In this document: positions 8,828-17,389 of the stretch, in pieces
Numbering within the stretch: position 1 is the first letter of the stretch
Layout: each line of letters opens with the position of its first letter
Source of the DNA: Diphasiastrum complanatum
Taxonomy: Eukaryota; Streptophyta; Lycopodiopsida; Lycopodiales; Lycopodiaceae
Assembly: GCA_029204225.1 (NCBI GenBank)
Contig: MU836477.1
Span: 1 to 28,225, forward strand
Length of the DNA: 28,225 bases
Reading direction: 5' to 3'
Translations under genes and position numbers: made by a program
The notes under the pieces: generated by a model
What the model was told of the DNA's origin: nothing
The model's database searches: none
The model's input: only the letters and a program-made list of their open reading frames with translations

Positions 8828-10185
8828 TAATTCTCAATGGATCGGTAGTCATGCTTTATAAAAGCCAGAATCATGGAACTCAGCATCGACCATGCAGATT
8901 ATCCTTGTGAGATAATTTTTACGTGTTGAACTTCCACTCAAATCACTTTAAAAGAAGAATGTGTGACGAGAGACTTCACAAAGACTGAAAAAAGAACTTT
9001 CTCCTAAGAATTCTTGTTGTCATTTTACCGTGTGTGTTTGAAGTGGATTAAATCATGGAAAGAAGTTCATTTTTCTATGTTTGAGGTGCATTAAATCATG
9101 CACAAAAGTTCATTTCTTTGGAAATTATGATTTTAGCTTTGTGTGAGTTATTTTAAAATGTTCATAAAGAATTTGGGGCAGCACAATAACTCTCACAAAA
9201 AGTCAAAATCTGTGGGCCAGCACAATAACTCTCATAAAAAGTCAAAATCTTTGGGCCATACAAATATTTTCATCTATAATGTAAAATTTCAAGAATCCTT
9301 TACGTTTGGGGAAGCCTTTTAAATGACGTTTTACACTAGTTTCAACTATTGTTCACTTGTGGCAAGGCTGTTGTAAAACATGAAGAATGGTTATTAGTTC
9401 AGCCTATTGGTCAATATATTTTACATGGCTGGATTCACTTGGTATAGGATTTGCTTGGAACTAATTTGACATAGGTATGGTTTGGACTCGTTTATATTTT
9501 GAATCAGTAGTGTAGTTTTTTGCTATGTCAAATTAAGCATTATGTAAGGTGCATTTCTTTCTCAAATATGTGTATGTGTGTATCTATCTATCCTAATGTA
9601 CCTTTACATATCGAGAAACAATTTTTTTATTGAACATTGCACCCAATAAAACAATCGTAAAGTTATTGTGAGGTTGTTATGCTGAGGAATAAAAACAGTC
9701 GTTAAAGGTACTTAAAAAGTTGGATGTTGAGGAAAATCCCTTATTGTTGTTGAAATTTTTACGAGCTTCATGGATCATAATCTTTCTTTTCAAATTTCTT
9801 TTATGAGCACAAATGTTCTTGTGAATTTATTCTTGCCAATTTTAGATCTCCTAATATGACAAAAAATAAATAGGTAAGGTTACTATCAAATTTTATAACA
9901 TGAATGTTTTTTTTTACATTAAGCCACTTTCAGAGTTCATAATGTGAGGTTCAATGTTTTATCCACATCTTTCTATTTACTTGTTAAATTGCACAAGCTA
10001 ATTTTGTAATTTTCACTTGGAAAATGTAATTTGGCCATGATGTGGAATATCACACGTGCCAACTAGGTTAGGATCTTTGTAATTATGATTATTCTAAGCC
10101 TAACATTGTTGAGGCACTTTTGGAATGAGGCCAAAATGTACAAGATAAGCTAGAGATTTTGTAGTAGCTAAAATAGCAATTTTTA
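8828..10185. other. intergenic region without recognised genes
   Basis: AT-rich sequence with no coding frame of note on either strand. It holds two small local duplications. One is an imperfect 43-base pair at about 9036-9121. The other is a 39-base tandem pair at 9172-9249, with a short third part reaching about 9257. Confidence 0.6.
9172..9257. repeat. 39-bp tandem repeat, about 2.2 copies
   Basis: The sequence from 9172 recurs at 9211 with only a few changes. Both copies contain CAGCACAATAACTCTCA followed by AAAAAGTCAAAATC. The start of a third unit (TTTGGGCCA) follows. Confidence 0.85.
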
Positions 10186-10564
10186 CATTAGAGGAGTTCT
10201 AAATCCAAAAAAGACCCTTTGTAAAGATTCTTTTTTATATTTTTTCTCAATTTTTTCTTACACATGGACCAATCAAAACACTCAAATTTGAAATCTACGT
10301 AACGTAACTTTTTGAGTCCACATTTTGATTCCACACTAAAAATGGCATAACTTTTTAGTGGTAATTTCGAATTTAGCGGAGTTTAGTGCATTAAAAAGCG
10401 CTCAACAAGAGCTTTCCAATGATATCTTAGATGACATACTTCTAATCTACGATTAAAACGTTGTGGCAAGTCAAAAGTATTAGTGTTATAATATTTTAAT
10501 AATATAAACTACATCTTGCACGAACTCTTAAAGGGTCTTTTTGGAGCTCAAAACTCCTCTAATG
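10186..10564. mobile_element. MITE-like element with terminal inverted repeats
   Basis: The left end begins CATTAGAGGAGTT (10186-10198) and the right end is its exact reverse complement (10552-10564). After 8-9 variable bases a second matching block follows (AAAAAGACCCTTT inward from each end). The repeats thus span about 35 bases. The element is 379 bp, AT-rich and non-coding. It contains an internal perfect 9-base hairpin (CACTAAAAA/TTTTTAGTG, about 10335-10362). No clear target duplication is seen. A TA/TA reading just inside the ends is possible (Stowaway-like), but the terminal sequence is not the usual Stowaway one. Confidence 0.68.
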
Positions 10565-10567
10565 CCT

Positions 10568-11042
10568 TGTTGAAGGATCCCAAGATCTTGACCCTCAATT
10601 AGGGTGGACCTTATGACCTAAAAGGTTAGATGTTAGGTTTAGGTCATGAATTGATCAGAGGTAAACCTAAACCCTCAAATCCAAGCTGATTTTGTATATA
10701 TCCATGTGGGATTTCCCAAGCAAATTGATGAGAAATTCAAGATCTACTTTTGTGACTAGTTTTTGTCTACAATTTGAGTGATGTTTGATCATATGCTTTC
10801 TTGTAATCAATCATTGGATCTGAAGGTGATTGTATTGTACTCAGGTCTTTTCAGGTCGTACACTCACACGTGTGAAGGATTTTGCATGATTTTGGAGCCA
10901 TAGAGTGGAGTTCAAGCCGAAATAAGCTAGTAATCACTAGTTTGTTTTGAGTTCTAGCTATAAGCTCTCAATTGGATCTTAATTAGGTGCTTTCTCCTTC
11001 ATTTCTAAATTCCATTGGAGTTTATTTGCTATTATTTTAACA
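10568..11042 (+). repeat. copia 5' LTR (element F), 475 bp
   Basis: Starts TGTTGAAGG and ends TTTTAACA, so the termini form a TGTT...AACA inverted repeat, and it is followed directly by a tRNA-Met primer site. It starts four bases after the MITE-like element ends. It contains the 12-base palindrome TCACACGTGTGA (10864-10875) with a CACGTG G-box core. TATA-like TATATATCC occurs near 10697. No partner LTR is found in the window. Confidence 0.82.
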
Positions 11043-11055
11043 TGGTATCAGAGCC
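11043..11055 (+). other. primer-binding site, initiator tRNA-Met (element F)
   Basis: TGGTATCAGAGCC directly follows the LTR end CA and is an exact match to the common plant copia primer site. A short leader (11056 to about 11100) follows, then the sequence switches to minus-strand coding, so the element is broken there. Confidence 0.88.
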
Positions 11056-11108
11056 AAACCAAGAAATGAGCTATGGGTCATCAAAATTAAGTTTTGTGAT
11101 TTCTTCTA

Positions 11109-11511
11109 CTAGACAACACCCTCTTTATTGAACTTCTCTCGATGCTGCTTCCCATATACACAAGATTCGCCCATCGATTTTAAGTGATCTTCTATGGTAG
11201 GCAATCTTGTTACCATCTCCAATTTTCTCATCAAACTGAGGCTTCCCAAGTTCAAGTGACCAAGCCTCTTATGCCACAACTCAGTTTGCGATGAAATGGA
11301 CGATACAAGTCCATGTTGCTCCTTAATTGTAGCATTCAACTTGTACAATTTTGTATTGGGCTCTCTTACTCCATCCGCAATAACTTTGAACTTTTGGTTC
11401 ACATCCTTCACAAAGCAATGATCATGGGCGAATTATCACAAAGAATAACTTTCAATCATTGGATCCATCAAACTTGTCCACGATGGGACTAGCCTTGCTA
11501 TGGGAATTCAT
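11109..11511 (-). pseudogene. internally deleted copia fragment (E): gag start joined to pre-integrase
   Basis: On the minus strand a gag-type start (ATG at 11511-11509) reads MNSHSKASPIVDKFDGSN. It resembles the start of family A gag (SLIDKLDGNNYHLWKFKM) and then reaches a stop at 11454-11452. Directly after comes a pre-integrase region: VKDVNQKFKVIADG, ELWHKRLGHLN, and GESCVYGKQHREKF at the start of the integrase zinc-binding part. All gag beyond the first codons and most of protease are missing. It resembles family B in VKD---K-KVIA and KLYKLNA. Confidence 0.8.
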
Positions 11512-11529
11512 GTGGAAGTTGAATGCCTT

Positions 11530-12306
11530 CTCGGTATCCAAATTGTAGAGCTTGTATGCCTTGTGGTTTGGGAAATAGCCGATGAAAATTGTTTTCCTGC
11601 TCTTATCATCTAGCTTTCTTCTTAGATCTTTAGGGATCTGAACGAAAGCAATGCATCCAACAAACATTCAAATATTTTTGAGTGATGGTTTTGATCCTGT
11701 CCACACCTCATAAAGTGTCTTGCCATTTGAGGCTTTGGTGATGGATCGATTATGCAAATAGGCAGCTATAGTAACAACTTTTGTCCAGATTTTCTTTGGA
11801 AGAGAGGCATGGGTCAGCATGCTCTTGGCACTTTTGATGAGTGTCCAATTCTTCCATTCAGCTACACCATTGAACTGAGATGAGTAACTGGTTGTATATT
11901 GTTGATGTATTCCACTGGCCTTGTAGAACTCCTTGAATTCTGTGGAGATATACTCTCCCCCTCCATCTGTGCGTAGAGCTTTGATCTTTCTCTGGGTCTG
12001 ATTTTCTGCAGATGCCTTGAATTGCTTGAAGAACTTGAATGCTTTGGATTTGTTCTTCATAAAGTAGGTAGCAATCCTTTGAGAGAAGTCGTCGATGAAG
12101 GTTAGAAAATAGAGAGCTCCCCCTGTGGAAGTAGTCTGCATTGGGCCACAAATGTTGCTATATACAAGGTCAAGCAAGTCCTTGGATGTATGAACTGAGT
12201 CTGAAATGAAGGGACTTCTAGTATGCTTGCTAATAATACAGCTTTCGCATGGAGAAGTTGGCTTGCTGACAAAAGACAGATCTTGTACTAGAATTTGAGC
12301 TGACAT
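11530..12306 (-). pseudogene. copia integrase (family A copy 2), first catalytic Asp lost
   Basis: The frame 12306-11668 covers CESCIISKHTRSPF (zinc-binding Cys pair), YSNICGPM, FIDDFSQ, LRTDGGGEY (second catalytic Asp) and FNGVAEWKNW (catalytic Glu). The first catalytic Asp, normally in HSDxCGP, is Asn here. A second frame (11667 down to about 11530) holds GCIAFVQIPKDLRRKLDDKS, then a piece containing AYKLYNLDTEKA, the C-terminal tail, after a stop at 11670-11668. Integrase would insert the retrotransposon DNA; this version should be inactive. Confidence 0.88.
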
Positions 12307-12790
12307 TTGCTAAATAATGTTGAAGTTTAGATGGCCAAGTCTGAAATCCCACAGCATATCAGTTGATTCAAAAGTGGTTGTGTGAAGAGCTTGACTGTTA
12401 GAAGAGTAGCAATGGCTGAGTTTGTAAAGATAGCCACTTCTTCTTCTATAGGCTAGAACCTTTCGAGATTTGTCAAGAATTGTGCAACCTTTTGTATCGA
12501 ATTCGACCCTCCGACCTGAGTCAGTGATTTTGCTAACTGAGAGCAGATTCTTGGTCAGATTTGAAACATGGAGAACGTTGGATAGCAACTTGACCTCACC
12601 TCTCTTGAATTCAACTCTGACTGTCATGAATGTCATGAGTTGTTTCCAAGTTGTACAACTTGAGAGTGGATGAATGACTTATAGTCTTTCAACTAGTCGT
12701 GATGGTGAGTCATGTGTTGAGTTGCTCCGGAGTCTAAATACCAGGAATCAATATCCTGTTGTTCTTCGACTTTGGTCATGGAAGCTGCTT
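12307..12790 (-). pseudogene. copia protease and pre-integrase (family A copy 2)
   Basis: The protease motif WYLDSGATQHMT lies near 12745-12710 and is followed by a TAG at 12695-12693. NVLHVSNLTKNLLSVSKI (within the frame 12636-12310) is the conserved protease tail. WDFRLGHLNFNII is the pre-integrase signature, ending at TAG 12312-12310. Both stops occur at the same codons in copy 1. Confidence 0.87.
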
Positions 12791-13669
12791 CATCTTATTC
12801 TTGTTGCTGATTTGAGTGACTGGTTGTAGCACTATGTGCTCGTTGTTGGAACTGCTTCTTCTTTTCGTTGTTGTATTTCAAAGTTCGATAGTCCTTGATT
12901 TCGTGGCCAGTACTCTTACAATATCTATAGAAAAGTTTTTGCACTGGTTGGAATGATGAAAAGCTTGAATTCGATCCTGAACCAGAATTTGGTCCAGACT
13001 GCATGTTGCTCTTCTTGTCAATATAGCTTTTGAAGATCTCTTGGATCTAAACTTTTTATTTTTCAAATATAGAGCTTGAAGATCCGATCCTAAAGGAGAA
13101 TGTTGATCTTCTGATCTCCTCTTGTAGGAGTAGCGAAATTACTCTTAATAGAGTGAGGTGCTCTTGGGTAGAAATTGCCATTACCCAATTTTTGTAGGCT
13201 TCAGGTAGACTCGATAATAGAGTCATGAGTGCATCGAAATCTTCTATGACTGAGCCAGTTGCAGTCATTTGCTCCATAAGTTTTGAAGGTGTTGAGATGA
13301 CTCAAAAACATTATCTGCATCAGACATTCTAAGGGTGAAGAATTTCATCCTCAGATGAAGCTTGGAAGTAACATTTCTAACGTCATAGAGAGTTGCTAGG
13401 ATGTCCCATGCATCCTTAGCAGTCTGAGCAACATGTATGTGGCTGATCTGAGTATCCTTGATGTTGAAGGTGATCATGGCAAATGCTTTGCCATCTCTTA
13501 GTTTCCACTTGGTGATGATGGCTGCATCTCCTTCTGGTTTGAGCTTTGTGCCATCAATGATGTCTCATAGTTCTTTGGCTAGAAGTATAACCTTCATCTT
13601 GAATTTCCAGAGATGGTAGTTATTTCCATCGAGTTTGTCAATGAGAGATGAACTAGATGATGGATCCAT
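12791..13669 (-). pseudogene. copia gag, UBN2 type (family A copy 2)
   Basis: The start codon is ATG at 13669-13667. The frame reads into DKLDGNNYHLWKFKMK, a hallmark of copia gag N-termini, and hits TGA at 13567-13565 (probably from Trp TGG). Later parts include AQTAKDAWDILATLYD and RNVTSKLHLRMKFFTLRM (frame 13477-13265). LLSSLPEAYKNWV follows in the frame 13277-13056 after a frameshift. The knuckle reads YRYCKSTGHEIKDY, with two of three Cys changed to Tyr. Confidence 0.9.
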
Positions 13670-13800
13670 TCTGGTTGAATGAGATCGTTGGTAGAAACAA
13701 TGAATGTCGGAATAATGTTGGCTGCACGTTTGCTAGAAAGACGTCTTAATAGAAATAAGACTGATAATCCGAAGTAGAAATGCAGATTACTGAAATGTTC

Positions 13801-13812
13801 GCTCTGATACCA
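13801..13812 (-). other. primer-binding site, initiator tRNA-Met (family A copy 2)
   Basis: The minus strand reads TGGTATCAGAGC directly after a CA (…TTTATGACA), in the expected place about 130 bases before the gag start. Confidence 0.9.
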
Positions 13813-14390
13813 TGTCATAAAATGTGGGGATGACCGATAGCGGAAGCTCGAAGCTTTGAGCGTAGGTGTGTAGGAACGAAAACACAACAACTATATTTAG
13901 GGTTGATGATAAGTTTGGCGACGTCGGTCTGCCACTATTGGAAAAACCTGAAGGTGCGCTTAGACTGAAGGTATGTAAATCCCGAAGGTGTCTCTAGAGC
14001 GAAGGCGAAAAAATACGAAAAAGATGAAGGTGGTCCTGAAATGGATTCCAAGGCATTCTGGCCACTGTGTCGCATTTTTCGTGAAGGCACGAAAAAGGCG
14101 AAGGTGGCCCTTACGGGTTGAGATTGCTACTCGACCAAACCCGGAAAACCCTAGGGGTTTTTGGCTGTCGCAAAAAAAAAAAATGGATTCCAAGGCATTT
14201 TGGCCACTGTGTCGCATTTTTCGCGAGGGCGCAAAAAAGGCGAAAAAGAAGAAGATGTCTTAAAAACATTTAAGCACAAAAAATCTCAAAGGAAAAAATG
14301 TGAAGGTCCGAAACATGTAGTCGATCTTTGGTTTTCAGGATGCTCATTACTTGAATGATTTGTTTAAGGCTGGGCATAAGAAATCTAACA
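13813..14390 (-). repeat. 5' LTR of family A copy 2 (outer end uncertain)
   Basis: The inner end is fixed by the primer site at 13813. A TATA-like CTAAATATAG on the minus strand (about 13890-13900) lies some 85 bases before that end, as expected for an LTR promoter. The proposed outer end at 14390 rests only on a TGTTAGATTTC sequence on the minus strand that fits the usual TGTT start. A 62-base segment is repeated inside it (14041-14102 and 14183-14244). No partner LTR is present. Confidence 0.6.
14041..14244. repeat. 62-bp direct repeat, two copies 142 bp apart
   Basis: The copies at 14041-14102 and 14183-14244 both begin ATGGATTCCAAGGCATT and run through GGCCACTGTGTCGCATTTTTCG. They differ at only a few positions, mainly in the last 20 bases. 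They lie in the presumed LTR promoter region. Confidence 0.88.
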
Positions 14391-15845
14391 CCATTTGCTG
14401 ATGAGTCTGTTCCCTTGAAGACTATTAAGCCAAGGTTTGTACAACCTACCAATTGAGGATTCTTCTCTTCTCGTCAAGAAAAAGAGTGTCGATAAGACTG
14501 AGACTTCGACTGAGCGAAGGGCTGAGAAAACACCCAGAAGCAAATGGAGGGTGCAGATTTTCCAGAAATCTAGTACGTGCCAGAAAGCCAGCAGTGAAAC
14601 CATCCATGGCAGATGTAAATGACAAAAAAGAAAAAAAGACACATTGGAAGCACTCAAGCATGCAGAGGATTGTGAAGTTGTTGGGAGCTCTCCAATTTTG
14701 AAGATAACAACCATCTCAAAAGATGGAATGACCATGTAGGAACTAGTATTTCTAGGCAATTGAAATAAATGCAAGTAGACCCCTCTTAGAAAAGTAGAGT
14801 GAGCCACCTTTTGATGGTGACCTCTAGCAGGTAATTCCACTTGTAATTTGTGTAATTTGGAATTGCCACTAGGATGCCACCTAAGGAGCTCTCTTGCTTA
14901 TTTAAGAGGATTTCCCTTTGTAGAAGGAAACTTTTTGTGTATGCATCTACTCCATGTCCTAATGAGAATAGCCTCCACGAGTTTGGTGCATCCTTGAGCT
15001 CCTTGATCATTCTTGTTTTCTTGATTGATGCATTAATGATCTTGCCCTTCCATCCTTTTGTGTGTGGTTGTGGATTTGGGGTGGATTAGTTTTCTTGATT
15101 TTGTGGAACTAGTTGTGGATTAGATTTTCTGTTTTTGTGGCTTAATGTAGGAATCAGCATAGTGGTAAATCATTTAGAATGGGTTTGTGATTTAGTTTTT
15201 GAAAATCCATTCACATTCTCTTTCTTGATGTTCTTGGCACTCCAAGAATCAAGAAATGTGTGTTTCTTGAGTCTTGGGCTCTCAAATGCTGCTTAGTTCC
15301 TTGATTCTTGTTTGTGGATTGATGCATGTGTTAGATTAGTTTATTTGTAATGATCTGTTCATTTCGTTTTTGCAGCAAGTAGAAGTTTAGTTTCATTGTT
15401 GTTCAACTAGACTACACGCTGATTTCATGGTTGAATGCATTGGTCACATGTTTGGTTTTGAATGCATGTGATACGGTTCAAGAGTGACCCATCCGGATGT
15501 CCTCTGACAGGTAGGACAAAACACTACAAATGGATCTCAATTGTTTTCGCCTGATCTGGGCAAGATAAATACTAAGAAATGCCCACAGTCTCTTCTGACA
15601 GGCAGAACAAGAAACAAAAAAAACAAAATCCTAAGTAAGCAAAGAAAACCCTGTAGATTGACAAAGAATATGTCTACAAAATTTTTTGGGTGAAGATTGA
15701 TCCTACGATTTGTGATTAAGATCTTTCGTAGACCTTTCTAGATTGTTGATTTGTTCAAATCTAGTTTTTGAAAATCAAAAAATCAATTTGTAGAATCATT
15801 TCACAAGTTAGTGCTTTGTGTACATCTTCATTTGTTTTGCTTCAT
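14391..15845. other. no gene recognised; possible retroelement LTR/leader
   Basis: No recognisable coding sequence; a 151-codon minus-strand frame at 14385-14840 has no known motif. A TATA-like TTATTTAAGAGG occurs near 14898-14909. A motif containing CTCTGACAGGTAGGACAA is repeated in altered form near 15590. Since a gag remnant follows at 15846, part of this may be the LTR and leader of that element, but no primer-binding site was found. Confidence 0.4.
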
Positions 15846-16310
15846 CATGGCATCAATAGGATATTACCTATTGGAGGCAAGTGAAACATTGACTTCCTCC
15901 AACTATTCTATTTGAAAAGTTAGGATGGAATCTATTTTGGTGCTACAAGACATTACGGATATCGTATTTTGAAATGAGGAGAAGCCTCAAGTGCTTCAAG
16001 ATGTCTCTCCATTGCATCAAATTGAATGTGTCCAATGAACTCTTAAGAGAGATTGGAGCATGTGTCTCAGCCAAGGAGGCTTGGGATACTTTGCAAACAA
16101 TTATACACTTCGACTCCTCAATCTTTGAAATAAAATCTTTCAAAGTTTTCAAAAGAGTGATGAGAGTGCTTAAAATTATGTTTTGATGGTCAAAGACTAT
16201 AATAGGAAGCTTGCATGTATTGGTGATCCCATTAAGCAAAAGGAGCTCGTCGAAGCGCTGCTGAATGGTTTTAGTTTTGAATTTGCTAACCTTGTGTTAG
16301 CCAGTATTTC
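15846..16310 (+). pseudogene. copia gag (UBN2) relic, element D
   Basis: Read across frames: SNYSI-KVRMESILVLQDITD (15897-15960, with a stop where Trp is expected), then ACVSAKEAWDTLQ (about 16057-16100), then KDYNRKLACIGDPIKQKELV and EALLNGFSFEFANLVL (16190-16300). These match the gag pattern NY--W---M, AKEAWD-L and L---G-P----ELV--LL-G-. No zinc knuckle, protease or later domains follow. It is broken by at least two frame changes and several stops. Confidence 0.75.
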
Positions 16311-16959
16311 CACATGGAAAATCGGACTAATATTGGGCTTTATTTGCACAAAACTGTAATGAATCGGCATGTAAAACCCAGCTATTAGGAAAATCAGCAT
16401 TAAAATTGCCTATAGAACTGGGTCCCAGCCCGCCATAAAAGTAGCTAGAGAAAAGTTTGTGACCTTAGAAATGGCCTGTAAAAATATTTGTGGCTTTTGG
16501 CTAGTTGTAAAAATAGTCGGCATAGTCGTGCTAAAATTTCACCATGTACTGAATTGGTTTTACAAATATATGATTGCCTAGTGTATTTTCAGGAAAACCG
16601 GTTTGTCGAAAGAGCCCTAGTCATGAATGTTGTAGAAGCATCTTTCGAGAAAAGGAACGACAAAGAAAAATGTTTTAAAAATTCTATCGCCACGAAATAT
16701 TGTAACGGGGCCGAGATATTGTGAAAACCCTAATAGCAAAGGTTGGGCAAGTTTTCAGCACTAAGCAGACCAAGCAGGAGAAGACATTAACCAAGTAAAC
16801 CACAAACATGACCAACGGGCCAAGCAGTCCACGCACATAGAAAGCTGACACAACTTGGAAAAACCGACACGCAGAAAAATGAGGGCCATCTAGAACCATA
16901 GGGGTTGACTAATAAATATCACCCAAACAAGTAGATAAAACCTAGAAAGCCTACCAGCT
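16311..16959. other. no gene recognised
   Basis: AT-rich sequence after the gag relic. A short open frame at 16488-16724 (+) and its minus-strand counterparts show no known motif. I see no LTR ends or primer site. Confidence 0.5.
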
Positions 16960-17142
16960 ACCTAGGTTGGGAAGCATGGCCAAGGCCAATTTGGGCAAAA
17001 AGGTTCCCTCCTCCAAAGTACATACTATTTTAGAGGAGAGGCAACTTGGAAAGGTACCCACTTGGAGAATGCACCAACTATCTAGATTGGGAAGCGATCT
17101 ATCTAGATTGGAAAGCGAACCACCTAGATTGGGAAGCATGGC
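16960..17142. repeat. 21-bp repeat, three tandem copies plus one dispersed
   Basis: Units at 17080-17100, 17101-17121 and 17122-17142 share the core CTAGATTGGGAAGC with small changes. A fourth copy (ACCTAGGTTGGGAAGCATGGC) is at 16960-16980. The outer copies share the extension GCATGGCCAAG. Confidence 0.85.
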
Positions 17143-17333
17143 CAAGATAAACTTGGATTATAAGCTGCTTTCCAAACCCTAAGACACATCCTATTTGAAG
17201 GGGAGCCAACTTGGAGAATCTACCAATTTAGGCAAATGTCCAAAATTGGATGGGGACATGTGGCAAACAAGGCCTTAAATGCATGAAAATTGACAAGATG
17301 CCATATTGAAGGGGGACACCATTGAAACTTAGC

Positions 17334-17341
17334 TATAAAAG
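17334..17341 (+). promoter_or_regulatory. TATA-box-like site without an identified gene
   Basis: TATAAAAG sits in the context AGCTATAAAAGGAGC, a good match to plant TATA boxes. It is followed at 17369-17389 by an unbroken purine run. No gene frame follows within the next kilobase. It may be the promoter of a decayed retroelement LTR. Confidence 0.4.
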
Positions 17342-17389
17342 GAGCTTCTCCTATAGTATCAAAATTATGGGAAAAGGAGGAAAGGAGAA

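Larger units (their letters stand above)
11512..13812 (-). mobile_element. Ty1/copia relic, family A copy 2 (5' two-thirds)
   Basis: Read on the minus strand from the primer site (13812): leader, gag start (13669), gag, zinc knuckle, protease, pre-integrase and integrase, then an abrupt fusion to fragment E near 11530. Reverse transcriptase and the 3' LTR are absent. Part of it (about 13197-11530) matches copy 1 at the window start, in inverse orientation. It is less decayed than copy 1: the integrase core is one 212-codon frame. Stops in gag, protease and pre-integrase still prevent expression of a full polyprotein. Confidence 0.92.

Noticed and set aside
14385-14840. 151-codon open frame on the minus strand
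   Set aside because: No recognisable domain, composition rich in Leu/Phe/Ser as expected for antisense of Lys-rich sequence, and no exon or promoter context.
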